A stretch of 64,000 nucleotides of DNA from Polytrichum commune (Eukaryota > Streptophyta > Polytrichopsida > Polytrichales > Polytrichaceae): contig OX485809.1 in assembly GCA_950295325.1 (NCBI GenBank), positions 12,338,001-12,402,000 of the forward strand, given 5' to 3'. Below the pieces are notes generated by a model, which saw only the letters and a list, made by a program, of their open reading frames with translations, ran no database searches and was not told the origin of the DNA. This document shows, piece by piece, positions 12,746-24,951 of this stretch; the first letter of the stretch is position 1; the number at the start of each line of letters is the position of its first letter. A program made the position numbers and the translations under genes.

Positions 12746-14912
12746 AGAGAGAGGTGAGGATGGCGGGAGTGGAAGAAGGGAGTGGAATTGGAGGGCGGGG
12801 TTGTGTCCGGAAGGGTTGCGGAGCGGGGTTGGGAGGCGGGGCGGTGTAGTGCCATCAATGCGCATCGATGCATGGCCCGCATTACGAGACGAGTCGGTGG
12901 TGTGCCGTCGTCGCCTGCAGCAGCAGTGGGGTACTGGTTGAATGTGAGAGAGGAATCGAGAGGAGTAGTAGCGGAGGAACGCAGCAGCAGCAGCGGTGGA
13001 GCTTCGTTTTGTTTTTAGCTTGTAGCGGTGGCGGCGGCGGTGGTGGTTGTTGCGGCGGGGTCGTGGCCGCTGTGGTGGTGTTTTGTGTGTGGTGGTGTTG
13101 TGGGAAGGAGGTGGTGGTGGTGAGTGTTCAGCTCCCGTCGTGGCTTATTAGCTTCTCTCTCTGCGTGACATTGTGCCATGCTCTTCTTTCTGTGGTTCAG
13201 TGTTTCCACCCTCTGGGGAGGGAGCCGGGAGAGGTTTGCAGCAGCAGGATTAGGATAAGGACGGGGAGGCAGGGACCTCTGTCGTCTTTGTTGCCTTGGA
13301 GAAAGTCACTCAGGCTGGCATTCATTCATTCCATTCCCGTGGCTTAGATACGTGGAGGGCTTGGTAATTCGAGGTTTCTGTGGTTGCAGGAATGGTAAGG
13401 TCGTAAGATGCGGTCGAGGGGGGGGGAAGCGAGTGACCTCTTCGATGTCTATCTCGTACAGGTCGATATCCAGAAGCTTCGCTTTAGGGTGACTGACTGT
13501 CACCGTGCACGATTTGTTGTTTTCTACATGGCAGGGGCTTGAAGTCTGCCCTTTTCGAGTGGTCATTTTTCTCGTCTCGTTAGTCTGCTGCTACGTCTCA
13601 TTCGGCAAATGTTTTCACTGTGGAAGCAGCTATCAAGACTCCAAGATAGTGCATATTTCTGTTTATACAGGACCTCAAGGTGGCTGACACCTTGATCACT
13701 ACCATCGTGTCGTAGGATCTGGGAGGTGGTGGTTACTGCATTCCGGTTTGGTTTGAGTGACGTGTTCTGATGATGTTTCAAGGTTGTCTTATCGCCTTTT
13801 AGACGAGCTACCTGTGGATTCTGCAATAGCAATCTTAATAGGTCCTCCTAGCACACCTTAAGAGCGTTGTCAGGCTGGGATGTGTGGACTTTCAGTCCGG
13901 AATTGCCTTACTACGATTGCAGTAGACTTGGAGTTTCACAGCCCTCATCCGGGATTCTGGCTGTATAGTAGCACTTCAGTTGGTTCAAAAGGGGGGGGGG
14001 GTGGTGGGTTGGCATGGAGAGCGACCTTCTAACATAATAGATCAAACTTGGCCTTCCTCTGAAAGCTTCGAAGGAACGGCGCATAATCCACCTTGTACAG
14101 TGTTTAAGTTCACATGAGCTAGTGCATCCAACCTTATCTTGTCGGTGTGCATCTAAAATTTCGTGCTCTTACCCGCAATCTCATTTGAAGTTGGGGATGG
14201 CCCTATATTATTAATAAGTCACTGTTAAGATCCATGTCAGTTGTCAACTACAGAGTGGGTCTGGGTGCCTTTTTGCACACATCAGTCCTCTTCCTAAAGC
14301 TACTCGAGGTAGATACCCCTTCAGATTTTAAAAAATCACCTTAAGTGATAGGTCTTGGGGTAGGTTTCGACCATGCTTTGAGGAGGGGAATTGTGCTGGT
14401 CCATATACAGTGTGTACGTGAAGGTGATGTGTGCTGCGTGTATGACGTGTGTGTTATCTGTAGATTTCGATAGCTCTCTTGTTTAACTTCTGCGAGTGTG
14501 ATGTATACAATCTAATATAGTCCTCGGGTACAGTCGTTGCCTTTTAAGCAGAGATTGCAAAGGAAGCAGCTTTGCTGCCAAAGCCATAATGTGTTGCAAC
14601 TCAAGCCACTCCTTTTTTAAACTGTAAGAATACTTTTGCCTATACGTTTCGATGAGGATTCCAGCCATGAGTGACTTTCTGAAGTGTTTGAGAATTTGAG
14701 CAATTTGCAGTCGTTGGGGTTCCAGCAACAACTTGGAGGCAGTTCAACTTTGTAGGTGTATTTTTGCAACAGGGTGTGTGTGTGACTTGTACTTCTTTCC
14801 CATGTGTATGCTGGAAGAGGACTGCAAGAACTGCACATAGTAGGGCCTGGGTTACTGATTTTCATCAAATTACTACTTTGGTTTTCGTCTGATTCTCCTG
14901 CAATTGTTGCAG
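11600..14912 (+). promoter_or_regulatory. GC-rich leader and promoter zone of the PIF gene
   Basis: Base composition changes sharply from AT-rich to GC-rich at about 11.6-13.4 kb, with purine simple repeats (GGAAG and AGAAG units at 11612-11690, TAGAG units at 11697-11750), GGAC units at 12418-12439 and a (GA)n/G run at 12700-12755. From 13.4 to 14.9 kb the composition is intron-like and ends in TTGTTGCAG at 14904-14912, a splice acceptor three bases before the PIF start codon. I infer at least one non-coding 5' exon within the GC-rich part, joined across a 5'-UTR intron. A possible donor is AATG/GTAAGG at 13394/13395. The transcription start cannot be placed from sequence alone. Confidence 0.5.
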
Positions 14913-14915
14913 ATT

Positions 14916-17900
14916 ATGAGTTTCTGTGTACCTCACTGGGATAGCCGTGGAGTCACACGAGAGGATGGTATGCCTTCGAACGAGTACCTTGAATTAGAAG
15001 GAAAAGGGGACATCACGCGGTATAAGAGAAACCAGCTGTCGCACTTTGCTACTGTGTAAGTTCCAACATGGGTGAAAGCAAGAACTTTGCTTAGTGGCTT
15101 AGCTTCGACTCTTATTACTGGAATGTTGAGCTTGGTTGACTCCTTGAATTGACTTGTAATCTGACTGGGGACCGTTTTTTTCTCAGCCCGGACCAGTACA
15201 CAGTTGAATCACCGTGGACGACAGATGGGCATGTAGACATGCAAGGACAAAATAATAAGGGCAACAAGTCACAGTGGCAAACAACTTACAACTCTAACTG
15301 GAATAATGGACAAGAGACTGAGGATGGCGTAACGCCATCGAAGCCACCAACTTTGAAGGATAGTACACTGGAAGCAGTCGTCAGTGCACCACCTTCTGAA
15401 GCCCCGTCAGCTCCTGTCACCAATGCTCAAGATGATGAAATGGTATCTTGGTTGCAGTACCCACTGGATGATACCTTGGAAAAAACTTATTGCTCCGACT
15501 TCTTTGGAGAACTGCGGAAGTCAGACATGCCACTGCAGGGAATATCAGATTCTTTTTCAGGCGGACATGCTAGGGCTCAACGCATGCCTCACCATGGCAG
15601 TGCAGGGAATGACACAGTTGTGAATAGGAATGCCAGTGCAGAGACAGCAATGTTAATGGGTGTGGGCAGGGCAGTTGGTTTGCTACCTCAAAATGGAGCA
15701 GAGGCATTCAGCAAGGTGCGGACGTTGCAACCTGCGCAGCAACCAAACCCCTCAAAAAGTTGGCAATTCCATAATTCCATGGCAGCCCAAGGGCTTAGTT
15801 CACGTTCAACCACTTCACGGATTGGTCCAAACAACATGCTACCCCCCAAGTCACAGCCTATATCTGATGGTCATCTATCAGGTCATCCTTCGAGAGTAGG
15901 CACCATGAATTTCTCTCATTTTTCGAGGCCAGCTGCTTTGGTAAATGCAAATTTACATAGTTTGGCTTTGAATTCTACTCCTCCTCCAGCTGCTCGCATT
16001 AAACCACAGCTGGGCAAGCCAGTTGTGGAAGCAAGTGCATCAAGTGGCTCTTCAATTGCTGAGTCTACTACAACAGGTCGGAGTAAGATGGAATCTCAAA
16101 GGGATGCGCAAGTCCAAATAGGGAGCACAGAGACTGAGCACCAGAATGGGGTTGGGGACTCAAGGTGCCCTGTCCATCCCAGTTCTGTATCTAGGAAGGA
16201 AACAAGAGGAGTGTCAGAGGAGGGACTCATGAAATCTACTAGTAAACCAGTAGATCAGGATGCATGTCATCTTTCAAGTGTTACAGGCAGTGCTCTTCCA
16301 AATTCATCGGAAAAAGCTGGGTCTCAGAGGACTCAACTTCCTGATGCCCAAGAACCTACAATCACATCTTCTTCTGGTGGATCAGGGACTAGTGCTCAAA
16401 GAGCGAAAGAGGCTGCAACAAGCACCAAAAGAAAGTCAAGAGAAAATGAAGATGCTGATTGTCACAGTGAAGTGAGTTTTTGCACCATGCTTAGGCGCTC
16501 TTGTGCTTGGCTTTCTTCTATGTGTACACTAGCAGTTTGTGTCGCCTGCTCAATCTTTTCTATGGGTTTTGAAGACCATGTTGAGAGCTGTATTGATATG
16601 AGATGTGGTATGTCATGGATATGCTGTGGGGTAGTGTGAAGTATTGTGCTTATGTGCAGCAGTTATTGGGTAATCCTGATATATTTTCACTAAATAATTG
16701 ACCCTGTCATTTGAGTAACATTATTAAGTAAATCTGCAAACAAGGATATGGGACACCCTGAGCTCATTTATGATAGTGCGGGTGATTTGCTGACTTAGCT
16801 ACTCTTTGCTCTGAGCGTTACTGTCCTCACTTGTAGTTTCTCTGCTAATGTAATATTGTACAGCAGGAGGGTGAAGAAGAGTCAGTGGACCTGAAGAAGC
16901 AGCAGCAGCCTGCGCCAGGGCGGGGAAGCACTGCAAAGAGAAGTAGGGCTGCTGAAGTCCACAACCTCTCTGAAAGAGTAAGCCTCAACCCGATGTTTAT
17001 GCTTGGAAGGTGTTCCATTTAGGTGTCAAAATTTTGATAAACCCAAGTATGCTCTTTGGAGAAACTTATGTGCTGGTTGCCTGTTTTGCAGCGAAGAAGA
17101 GATCGGATCAATGAGAAGATGAAGGCCCTGCAAGAGCTTATCCCAAACTCGAACAAGGTGTAGTTTCGAAATAGTTATTGTCACCAATACCGTTGCACTT
17201 GTTTGATTTCATAGGATCAACATGGTCTTTAATAAGACTGTGTTCCACACAAATGAGTGAATAGTTGGGGGGTTTCTCTCATGCCCATTCTTTACAGCTG
17301 TTAATGTCAAGCATTTCTTAGAAATCCAATTGAATTATGTGATTCCCCACCAGTGAGTGTAAGGTTACACACATGAACACATTTCTATTGCATTGCAGAC
17401 TGATAAAGCTTCGATGCTTGACGAGGCAATTGAGTATTTGAAGATGCTCCAGCTCCAGCTCCAGGTCCGCAGATTTCTTGACTACTGCATCTTGTCATTA
17501 ATGAAGTCCATGACAAGCCTTGGTCTTTGAGTGCTGCAGGCAACACAGTCTTAAAAAGTGCTGCAGAATTGGATCAAGTCATTTGAGTTTACAATCTGTT
17601 GTGGGTGGGTGTTGTGGCTGTCTTCCAACAGATGATGTCAATGAGAAGTGGGATGAGCCTCCCACCAATGGTCATGCCACAGGCCATGCAACCAATGCAG
17701 ATGTCGCAGATGTCACAGATGACTGCCATTCCCCAAATGGCTATGGGGATGATGGGGATGCAGGGGATGATTGGCATGAGCATGATGGATCTTGGTCAAC
17801 CAGCTCAAGGGCGACCTGTTGCACCAATGCTATCTCATGGAGGCCCATCACATGATGGCAGCGTGTCGAGTTCATTGAATCCTGCTGATGGTCACGACCC

Positions 17901-18261
17901 CCGCTTGCACACCTCAAGTGCAATGGAGACCATAAATGCTTGTCTTCCTCATCAGCATCAGTCAATGCAAATGCCACCGGTAAGTTTAGGCTGAGAAGTG
18001 GTTGAACCAATGATCTCGTGCTAGATGTTTGAACTTGGTTTTGGCTGTTATGGAGTTCTGCAATCATTATCTAGACCACATTGGAATACTTTTGACCTTG
18101 TAATTGTAAGATTTCTGTACCAAGAATTGAGAATGTAAGTCATGCTTCAACAGGCTATGAATCTGGAGATGTATAACGCGTATGTGTTGCAACAACACCA
18201 GCACCAACACCACCACCACCACCACCAGACTCCTAACATGGGTTGGGGGCCACCTCAATAA
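14916..18261 (+). CDS. PIF: PIF-family bHLH transcription factor, seven coding exons
   Basis: PIFs are nuclear factors that bind G-box/E-box DNA and are regulated by light-activated phytochrome. Coding exons are 14916-15055, 15187-16471, 16864-16977 (or from 16867), 17092-17157, 17399-17464, 17632-17979 and 18154-18261; all introns are GT-AG and all junctions keep frame, giving about 708 residues. The start follows a 5'-UTR acceptor and gives MSFCVPHWD, like other PIF N-termini. Visible features are DDEMVSWLQYPLDD and YCSDFFGEL (about 129-156), MNFSHFSRPAAL (about 287-298), a DADCHSE acidic stretch, and the basic helix-loop-helix (about 500-557). The helix-loop-helix has H508, E512 and R516 for E-box contact and two 66-nt exons, a PIF hallmark. 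A Met-rich segment and a His-rich C-terminus ending GWGPPQ follow. It is longer than Arabidopsis PIFs (roughly 430-520). The APB core (ELxWxNG) is not recognisable in residues 22-40. PIF identity is firm; the exact subgroup is not. Confidence 0.95.
16861..16866 (+). other. Tandem NAGNAG splice acceptor in the PIF gene
   Basis: The intron before the third coding exon ends CAGCAG. Splicing after the first CAG puts a glutamine between DCHSE and EGEEE; splicing after the second removes it. Both keep frame, so the gene may make two isoforms differing by one residue in the acidic linker before the bHLH. Confidence 0.6.
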
Positions 18262-20195
18262 TAATAGTAAGTACTATAGTGGTAATGCTGATGTCTTGCC
18301 AGCAGTTGTTGTCTCCATATTGTTCAGGGCTGCACAATCTCTTAGATCTTCATTGGCAACACAATTGCCTGCAAGAATTTGAGGGTTGAGCATGTTGCCA
18401 ACTTCTTGTTCGATGGAGGGTAACTAAAGTATAATGGAATGCATCAACTGTAACTGTTGTTTTGTACAGATGCATATCATTATAGATAGCAATGCCTTCT
18501 TGGATATATGAATTGTGTCGTCAATTAGCTGTCAGGCCCTCAAGCACGTTTGTTGGCTGGTGTATATTGAACAGGATCAGGGACACTGGTGAGTTGAAGT
18601 CTAGAACCCAGAGGAAGTATGAAATTGCTGCTACCTATCTGGGAATTTGAGGTATGGAATATTAGTGGATAGCTGTTTTGTGCTGGCTGCTTCCTGTTGC
18701 TTGGGCTGCAAGAGTATTTCTTTCATAGATGACCTGCTTCCCTTTCAGAAGCCTTAGCAGAGTGGTGTTCAGGGTCATCTGCTGGCCAATGTAGTCTTTA
18801 GGTGCAGTACTAGCCAGTGTCGGCAGTGTCTGCGCATTGTGGTGTTCATATCACCTTTTATAGTTGAATCACAACCTTCTAGTTGAAGGAAGGGGTGTCA
18901 GACTAATGAAACTTGAAGTGGCCTTAGCGTGTGCCAATCATACCTGTCTTGCCCTGAAGAGTTAGAGGGCATGAGGTGTTATGGACTTGAACCTGATCTG
19001 CATCACTCCTTTTGTTTGCACCAAGGCATGCCATTTGTGCACATATGAATACCCTCATTTGTTGGCTGTGTGCTCAACCTAGAACTCAGATTCCTAGAAT
19101 CACGACAGACATCCACATTTGTTTATATATATATACATATATGCCTATCTGCTCTCAAACTAAAGCATAAGCTCTGCAGAGATCTAGCATTGGGTAGTTT
19201 TTGTTACTACGTGCTCATTGACTCCAAACTGTTGGCAGTAGCTAAATGAGGAGAACAAGTCCAGGAAGTTATTTTGTACAGGAGGTTATGCTCTGGGTCC
19301 TATTATGGCACACAGTTCAAGATATCTATAAGCTCCCTAGACTTGGTGGGTGTACAGTTTCTGTGTGCTTAGTACTGAGGTCAAGAAATTTTCCAAGAAA
19401 TGTGTGACCACAATGGTCTGATTGTTGACCACTCAATTCCCTTGTAATATTATGGATCCACGTCTTTACTGTGACGGGATTGCACTACTTTCTTGATTCC
19501 AAATTAATCTCTTGTGTGCATTTCAAAGTTCTTATGACTCCTTTGGAATGTCTGGCTTGTTGGCATGGTTTTCTCCATTTTCTCAAAATTTCTGCACTGT
19601 AGGATCTATATTACTCCTTTGTATTGCATATTCTGTTCTCACTTTTGGGAGGGCCAAAATTGTGCACATGGGGGGTGTATGCAATGGTGTTAATTCACTG
19701 CAGTGTCCCCAATTATTTATAACAAAGTCAGTGCTGAAGTTTCTAGCACACATATTTCCTTGACAAGGACCGCTTAAGATAGGCAGTGATAAGTCAAGTG
19801 ACTCACACAAAAGTGCAATTCAGGAAAGGTTTGTATTCTAATGGCTGTTGATCTGCTTGGGCTCACTCGCCTTTATTGTTTGTGATATGTTGGATTAGTG
19901 GACAGTAATAGAATGGAATGATGCACATTACTAGAGCTCCTACATTCCTGACTTGAAATGGTTGCAATGTGTTAAAATGAGGTGATTCGATTCACTCTTT
20001 CAAAATATCTGAAACAATGGAAAGCTTCTGAATGGGTCACACAAGCCATTGTACGTGAGCAGTAAGCTTCTCATCCCAATTTCAATCAGGTAGGTCAATG
20101 CAGAAGGGCATCGTGTCTCTCTTTTGACTCTGTCGCCCTTACATCTACGGCTCTTTGTGTGTGGAATCTGGACTCAGGGTACGCATAAGTTAAAA
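18262..20195. other. PIF 3' flank, probable 3'-UTR and downstream DNA
   Basis: No further gene is recognised. Five bases after the stop codon is ATA/GTAAGT (18267), a good splice-donor match, so a 3'-UTR intron is possible; candidate acceptors such as TTGTTCAG near 18328 follow. The sequence remains T/G-rich and transcript-like for about 1 kb. No clear polyadenylation site can be assigned. Confidence 0.4.
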
Positions 20196-21112
20196 GGTGT
20201 ACCAGAAGCAGAACAGAACGAGTTTGCAGCCAGCTGTCGAACCTGTTTGTTGTAATCATGCCCCTAGTGATATCTGTGACAGGAAATTTGGAGTGTTAAG
20301 ACAGATCATCTGGACTCACGTGTTGCTTCTTGTTTGCATTAGGCAGGCATGATCAGCTGTGAGTTGACATCGTGTGTTTTCCAATATCAAATGAGCACTG
20401 CCCATTGTAGAGAGAGATTCTCGTATAAAAGATCCCGCATATGCTTAGTTTGAATCATCTCTCTTATGATAATTTTCCACCAGTTGCTTGTTGAGTATCT
20501 CGATGCACCTTTGGCAAGCCCACTCTTACTGTGTAGTACCTCTTCAGTCAGATTTTGCATGTAGTGTATACCACCAGAAGCAGAAGTGAACAAGGTGCGT
20601 GGCTGGTTGTCAACCTGTTTTAAGTTGTTGTAATCATGCCCCTGGTGATAGTTCGATATGACAAGAAATTTGGGGTGGTAAGGTGAACCTTGTTGCCAAG
20701 TTCTAGTGTGTATAACCAGGCACGGTTATTGAGTCGGAGTTGTGTCTTCCAGTATCCAATGAGCGGTAGAGTTTTTTCACATAAAGATTCTGCATGTGCT
20801 GGTTTTCACTCATCTCTCTCTTACGATCTTTACATCAAATTCCTGATAGTAAGTATCTTCTGTTGCACCTTTTGGCTTACATCCGATCTTACCGTGGAGC
20901 AGTACACTCTCCCCTCCCTCAAACCCCTGTTTTGGTGTTAGCAGGCTGTGTGTTGTCCACTAACAAATGAGCAGTGTGGAGTTTTGGGAGTTTCTGCATG
21001 TGCACTTGTGTTCATGCACCTCTCTCTAACTAACCATGTACTTATATGTTTCATCATGACATGCTTGAACCCACTGAGCACTCTTACCGTGCACTTGGAG
21101 TATACACTGCAC
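20196..21112. repeat. Degenerate tandem repeats, period about 375 bp
   Basis: Two diverged units plus a shorter third. AATCATGCCCCTAGTGATA near 20257 recurs as AATCATGCCCCTGGTGATA near 20632. ACCAGAAGCAGAA occurs near 20201 and 20574. CAAATGAGCACTG, CAATGAGCGGTAG and CAAATGAGCAGTG occur near 20389, 20757 and 20964. CACTCTTAC, GATCTTACCGTG and CACTCTTACCGTG mark the unit ends. The units are non-coding and their function is unknown. Confidence 0.6.
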
Positions 21113-21639
21113 ACGTTACAAATTTAGCCCGGGGCCTTGGCTGCATATAGCAAGATCCTACCTGCACACGCCACATTGATTACTAACATTTGGGGGCCAT
21201 GTGTCATGGCTGCCACTTTCCACAGAAAGGTGCTAATCTCGGGCAGCAGCAATGCTGTGTTTTATAATGATGCACCAGACGCGGTGGGCTGCTTTTTCCC
21301 TGCAAATCCATGAGAAACCGGGGGGTTGCCATGGGGGAGGAGATCAAGCGATCTGCCTTTCCGCCACAACCTGCAGGGACCCACCTCCACAAAGTATCTC
21401 ATCGCAATTGTGGTCGTCGTTCCAGCGTCGGAGAATAAAGTGCACTCGCCACAGATTGCAGCCCTACTCCTGCAACCAGCTTGCAGGCTCTACCTTATCT
21501 ACCTCCAAATCACGCCCAGCCTACTAGGAGCGCTGTGAAACTCCTCTTCTACCAGCTGCCTGCGGGGTTTACGACGTAACTCCCCAGGCCCCCCAAGCTC
21601 TGCCCCCGCCGTCCTTCGCCGGAGCGAAGCCGCACGGAT

Positions 21640-22066
21640 CATCCGGATTAGTGTAGAGGCGCCCCACACCCGATCGCTTCAGAGATTCTGCGCCACATTG
21701 CGCGAAGGATGAGGCCGTGCGAATCCTTCCCGTGTAGGAAGAAGATGAAAACCACCCGGCGGACAGGCAATTTGTTCGGTAACTTTTATTCCTTGCGTCG
21801 AAATTACTGGGAATTTTTGACGTCAACAGTTGGCCCCTCTAGAGTCTCCCATGACTGCTCATTCTTCGTCGTTTCATCACTCGGAACCAAAGGACATGTG
21901 TTATATGGCACTGTCGGTTCCGGCGTGTTCGGAATTCGGTCCCAACCTCATCGAAATTCAGACCTAGCCTTATCGAGATTCATGCCCAGCCCGATTGAGA
22001 TTATGGCACCCCTGTAGGTGCCCCATGGGGTCCTGATTGGGAATAGGCGCCTCCACTCTAGTGTGT
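21640..22066. mobile_element. Foldback element family H, copy 1 (degraded)
   Basis: The left end AGTGTAGAGGCGCCCCACAC is answered on the right by the inverse of AGTGGAGGCGCCTATTCCC at about 22035-22063. The left-arm interior (GGTAACTTTTATTCCTT, AGTTGGCCCC, TCTAGAGTCTCCCATGACTG) matches the neighbouring copy at 22106-22655, but most of the right arm is lost. It is GC-richer than its neighbour, as if mutated at different rates. It is non-coding. Confidence 0.5.
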
Positions 22067-22105
22067 GTTACTAGTCGGGGTTACGTAGTTCAAGAGTTCA
22101 ATTTT

Positions 22106-22655
22106 TACTAGAGTAGAGGCGCCCACAACCAATCACTTAAAGAGATTCTCCGTTCGATCTAGAAAAGTATAAGGCGGTGCAATTTTTTTGGTAATTTTAT
22201 TCCTTAAATTGAAATTACCGTGCATTTCTAAATCCAAAAGTTGGTCCAAATATATTACCCATGTCTAGAGTCTGTCATAACCACTCATTCCTCCTCACTG
22301 AAGACCAAGACATGTGTCACGACATTACTGGTTAAGATTGAATTCGATCAAGACAGAACCAATAGTGCCATGACACAGATCTTGGTTTTGAGTGCTCAAG
22401 TAAGGAGAAATGAGCTGTTAAAATGAGCGGTCATGGCAAACTCTAGACATTGGTAATATGTTTGGGCCAACTTTTGGCTTCAAAAATTTATAATAATCTC
22501 AATTTATGGAATAAAATCACCAAAAATTTTACAACCCTCCTAATTTCTATCTTTTTGCACATGATTAAAAATTCAACAGCCATATACTTCTCTAGGTTTG
22601 GCACATAATCTATTCAGCGATCGGTTATGGACGCCTCAACTCGACATTCTCATTA
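22106..22655. mobile_element. Foldback element family H, copy 2
   Basis: About 550 bp. The ends AGAGTAGAGGCGCCCACAAC and GGTTATGGACGCCTCAACTC are inverse with several mismatches. Inside, long arms pair: 22180-22345 (GGTAATTTTATTCC, CCAAAAGTTGG, TGTCTAGAGTCTG, ACATGTGTCACGACATTA) against 22365-22540 (TAGTGCCATGACACAGAT, CAAACTCTAGACATTGG, CCAACTTTTGG, GGAATAAAATCACC). It is a candidate source of double-stranded RNA and has no coding capacity. Exact ends are uncertain. Confidence 0.6.
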
Positions 22656-24951
22656 AATAGTTATAACACTGCATAACTCCGAATAGCAACACGCACTAAT
22701 TGGGATAATCAGTGCACTGTTCTATTATCTTCTCTGAGTCACTCTATCATGGCCAGGTGGCATGTACCTAATTATATGCCCTTTCTCTCTCCTGCTTCAA
22801 ATTTTCGAGGGTTGTTGCACTGTTGGCTTTCAGCTTGATTTCAGGTCTAGGAGCCTATTTTGGGCATTTCCCACTCCACAGTCAATGTGGGCTGCTCGAT
22901 TGGATCAGAGTTTCGTTACTCGTAATTTCTGAACCTGAAGTCCACACTATTCATCGTCAACTCACACTAATAAGGGGCAGTTCACACGGGTCCCAAGTCA
23001 CTTGAGGTCAATCCGTGCAATCTCAGCTGTTGAGACCATGGAAGTTGGGACTTACCATTTGCGTTTAGAGTTGGGTCGACCAAAAAGTTATGTAGGACCA
23101 ACTCTCAACAACGTCCTGCAAATGTTTTTTTCATAACATAATTAAGATCTGACTTTAATGATAATTTAACATATCCTAATAGTGTCTTCATGCTCAAAAG
23201 CTGGGACTTTATCTCCATGTTGAACTTGCTGACATGAATATGACTCGGGGCTTGGGATCCCATGTGAACCAAGGTTGGTTATGCGCCCCAAGTTCCAACC
23301 CAACCCACCCAACCTCCAAGTCATCCAAATGACGTGTGATTTAGGGCCATATTATTATGAGTTGTATCCCCTACATGGACATAATGTTCAATGTCTTTCT
23401 CATTGGAAAGTGAAAGTGGATTAGATATGTAATAATGGCCCATTTATTTCATGATTTATAATTTGTGTATGCAGTGTAGGCATTTATCACATTAGAACGA
23501 GAAGGTTAGTATAAATACACGAGTCCATTTCCTAGCATGTTGTTAGTACGTACATTTGTTCCTCTCTATGAATGTCTCGTATGTAGGGATTTTATTTCAT
23601 AGTCACCCATCCACATCATTTAGGTGTTCAAAAACGAGTCCGCCTCCGGGGACATCAAATGACAATAGCAAAATCAACACAACAACCACAACTTCAAGTG
23701 CTTGTATTCCATGTTTGCCACCCACCATATTTGTGTAGTTTTACGATTTAGTGTATGTCATAATGGCAAGTGAAAATATCCAAAAAGTCATGCATACATC
23801 CGAATAGACTTAATTCCTAATTTAATCTTGTTGTTGTGGTTTGCAAAAGCGTGAGTCAAATTGTCAACTTTCACAACACTTCTCAACCACGCTTTATTTA
23901 TTTACAAGTACGGTGAATTTAACTCAATCTTTGAACTATGAGTTCATCTACAAAGAACAATGAGAGCATTGACATGAATCAGGTACACCAACATCTTGTT
24001 GTATATCTAGTAGGGTCGACAATATGTTTTGGGAGAGATCATGAGACTTTCTTTTCTTGTTAAGTTAAGTTGCCTGCAAAAACTTCAATTTCAACAAATT
24101 GTGGGAAGATGAACAACCCTTTCTCAATCCTACTAAAGAATCACATGATTGTTTGCTAACGTAATGTCACCCTAAACTTAGTTCGAGAACCTAAGAAATT
24201 TTACACGGGATGAGTTTGATGGGGTTGCACCTCTCTTTAAAAGTGGGAGTCACATGTGCACAAGGCCCCTTATAAAAACCTTACATTCAGATATTTATTG
24301 ATAAAAAACAAATTGTACTCAAAAATCGTAGAATACGTGATAATCTTGACATGTGTGTATACTTGAATCTTGAAATCTTATAACAAATTGTCTCAATTAT
24401 GTATACAAATTAGAAGTGTTTGGAAAACAAAACATGGCATTCCTTGTATATATGTTCATAAATCATTTCTAATTGACAAATTCATTGCACCATGATAAAT
24501 GGAATAACAAATACTGCTTAATGGATGAAAATATTTAAATTTTATAAGGGGTATAAGATAAATATGGATGAAATGAAGTAAACTCTTCATGTGGTAAACT
24601 TTTTGGGGACTTGAGAGTAACTTACCTCTCCCTCATACTTTTATCAGCTTAAGTATTTTTATAAGACTAGATGGAGCAAGACCCATCCCATATGTATACT
24701 TTGTAAGTTGATATTATGCAAAAAAAACTCATTTGTACACCCGTGTTATACCATACATGCCAAATTGAGTGCCCTCTTCGATCCCTATTTAAACCCCTAT
24801 AACCCTAAACCATGCCCTTGGATCCTTAGCCATTCACACCACTCTCAACCCTCCTATGCAACGCAAACCAAACCCTTTGTTGTCATGTGCCCTCCTTCAC
24901 ACCACATTGTAGCTAAGGTATATGTGCTTGATTCAATGGCTTATCTTAGTC
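22656..24951. other. Intergenic, one short dispersed repeat
   Basis: No gene is recognised. About 23340-23450 (including TTATGAGTTGTATCC and CTTTCTCATTGGAAAGTGAAAG) is related in inverse orientation to about 26800-26895 and to 29130-29200, so a dispersed repeat passes through. The rest shows nothing I can support. Confidence 0.4.

Noticed and set aside
12868-13347. 159-codon + strand frame
   Set aside because: Gly/Cys/Val runs from GGT and GTG repeats; no domain and no splice context.
15149-15186. Start codon at 15149 as the PIF start
   Set aside because: It lies inside intron 1. The acceptor at 15185-15186 joins exon 14916-15055 in frame and restores the typical PIF N-terminus.
16472-16639. 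Extension of the long PIF frame past 16471
   Set aside because: It reads into an intron. GTGAGT at 16472 is a clear donor, and the acidic DCHSE motif continues in the exon at 16864.
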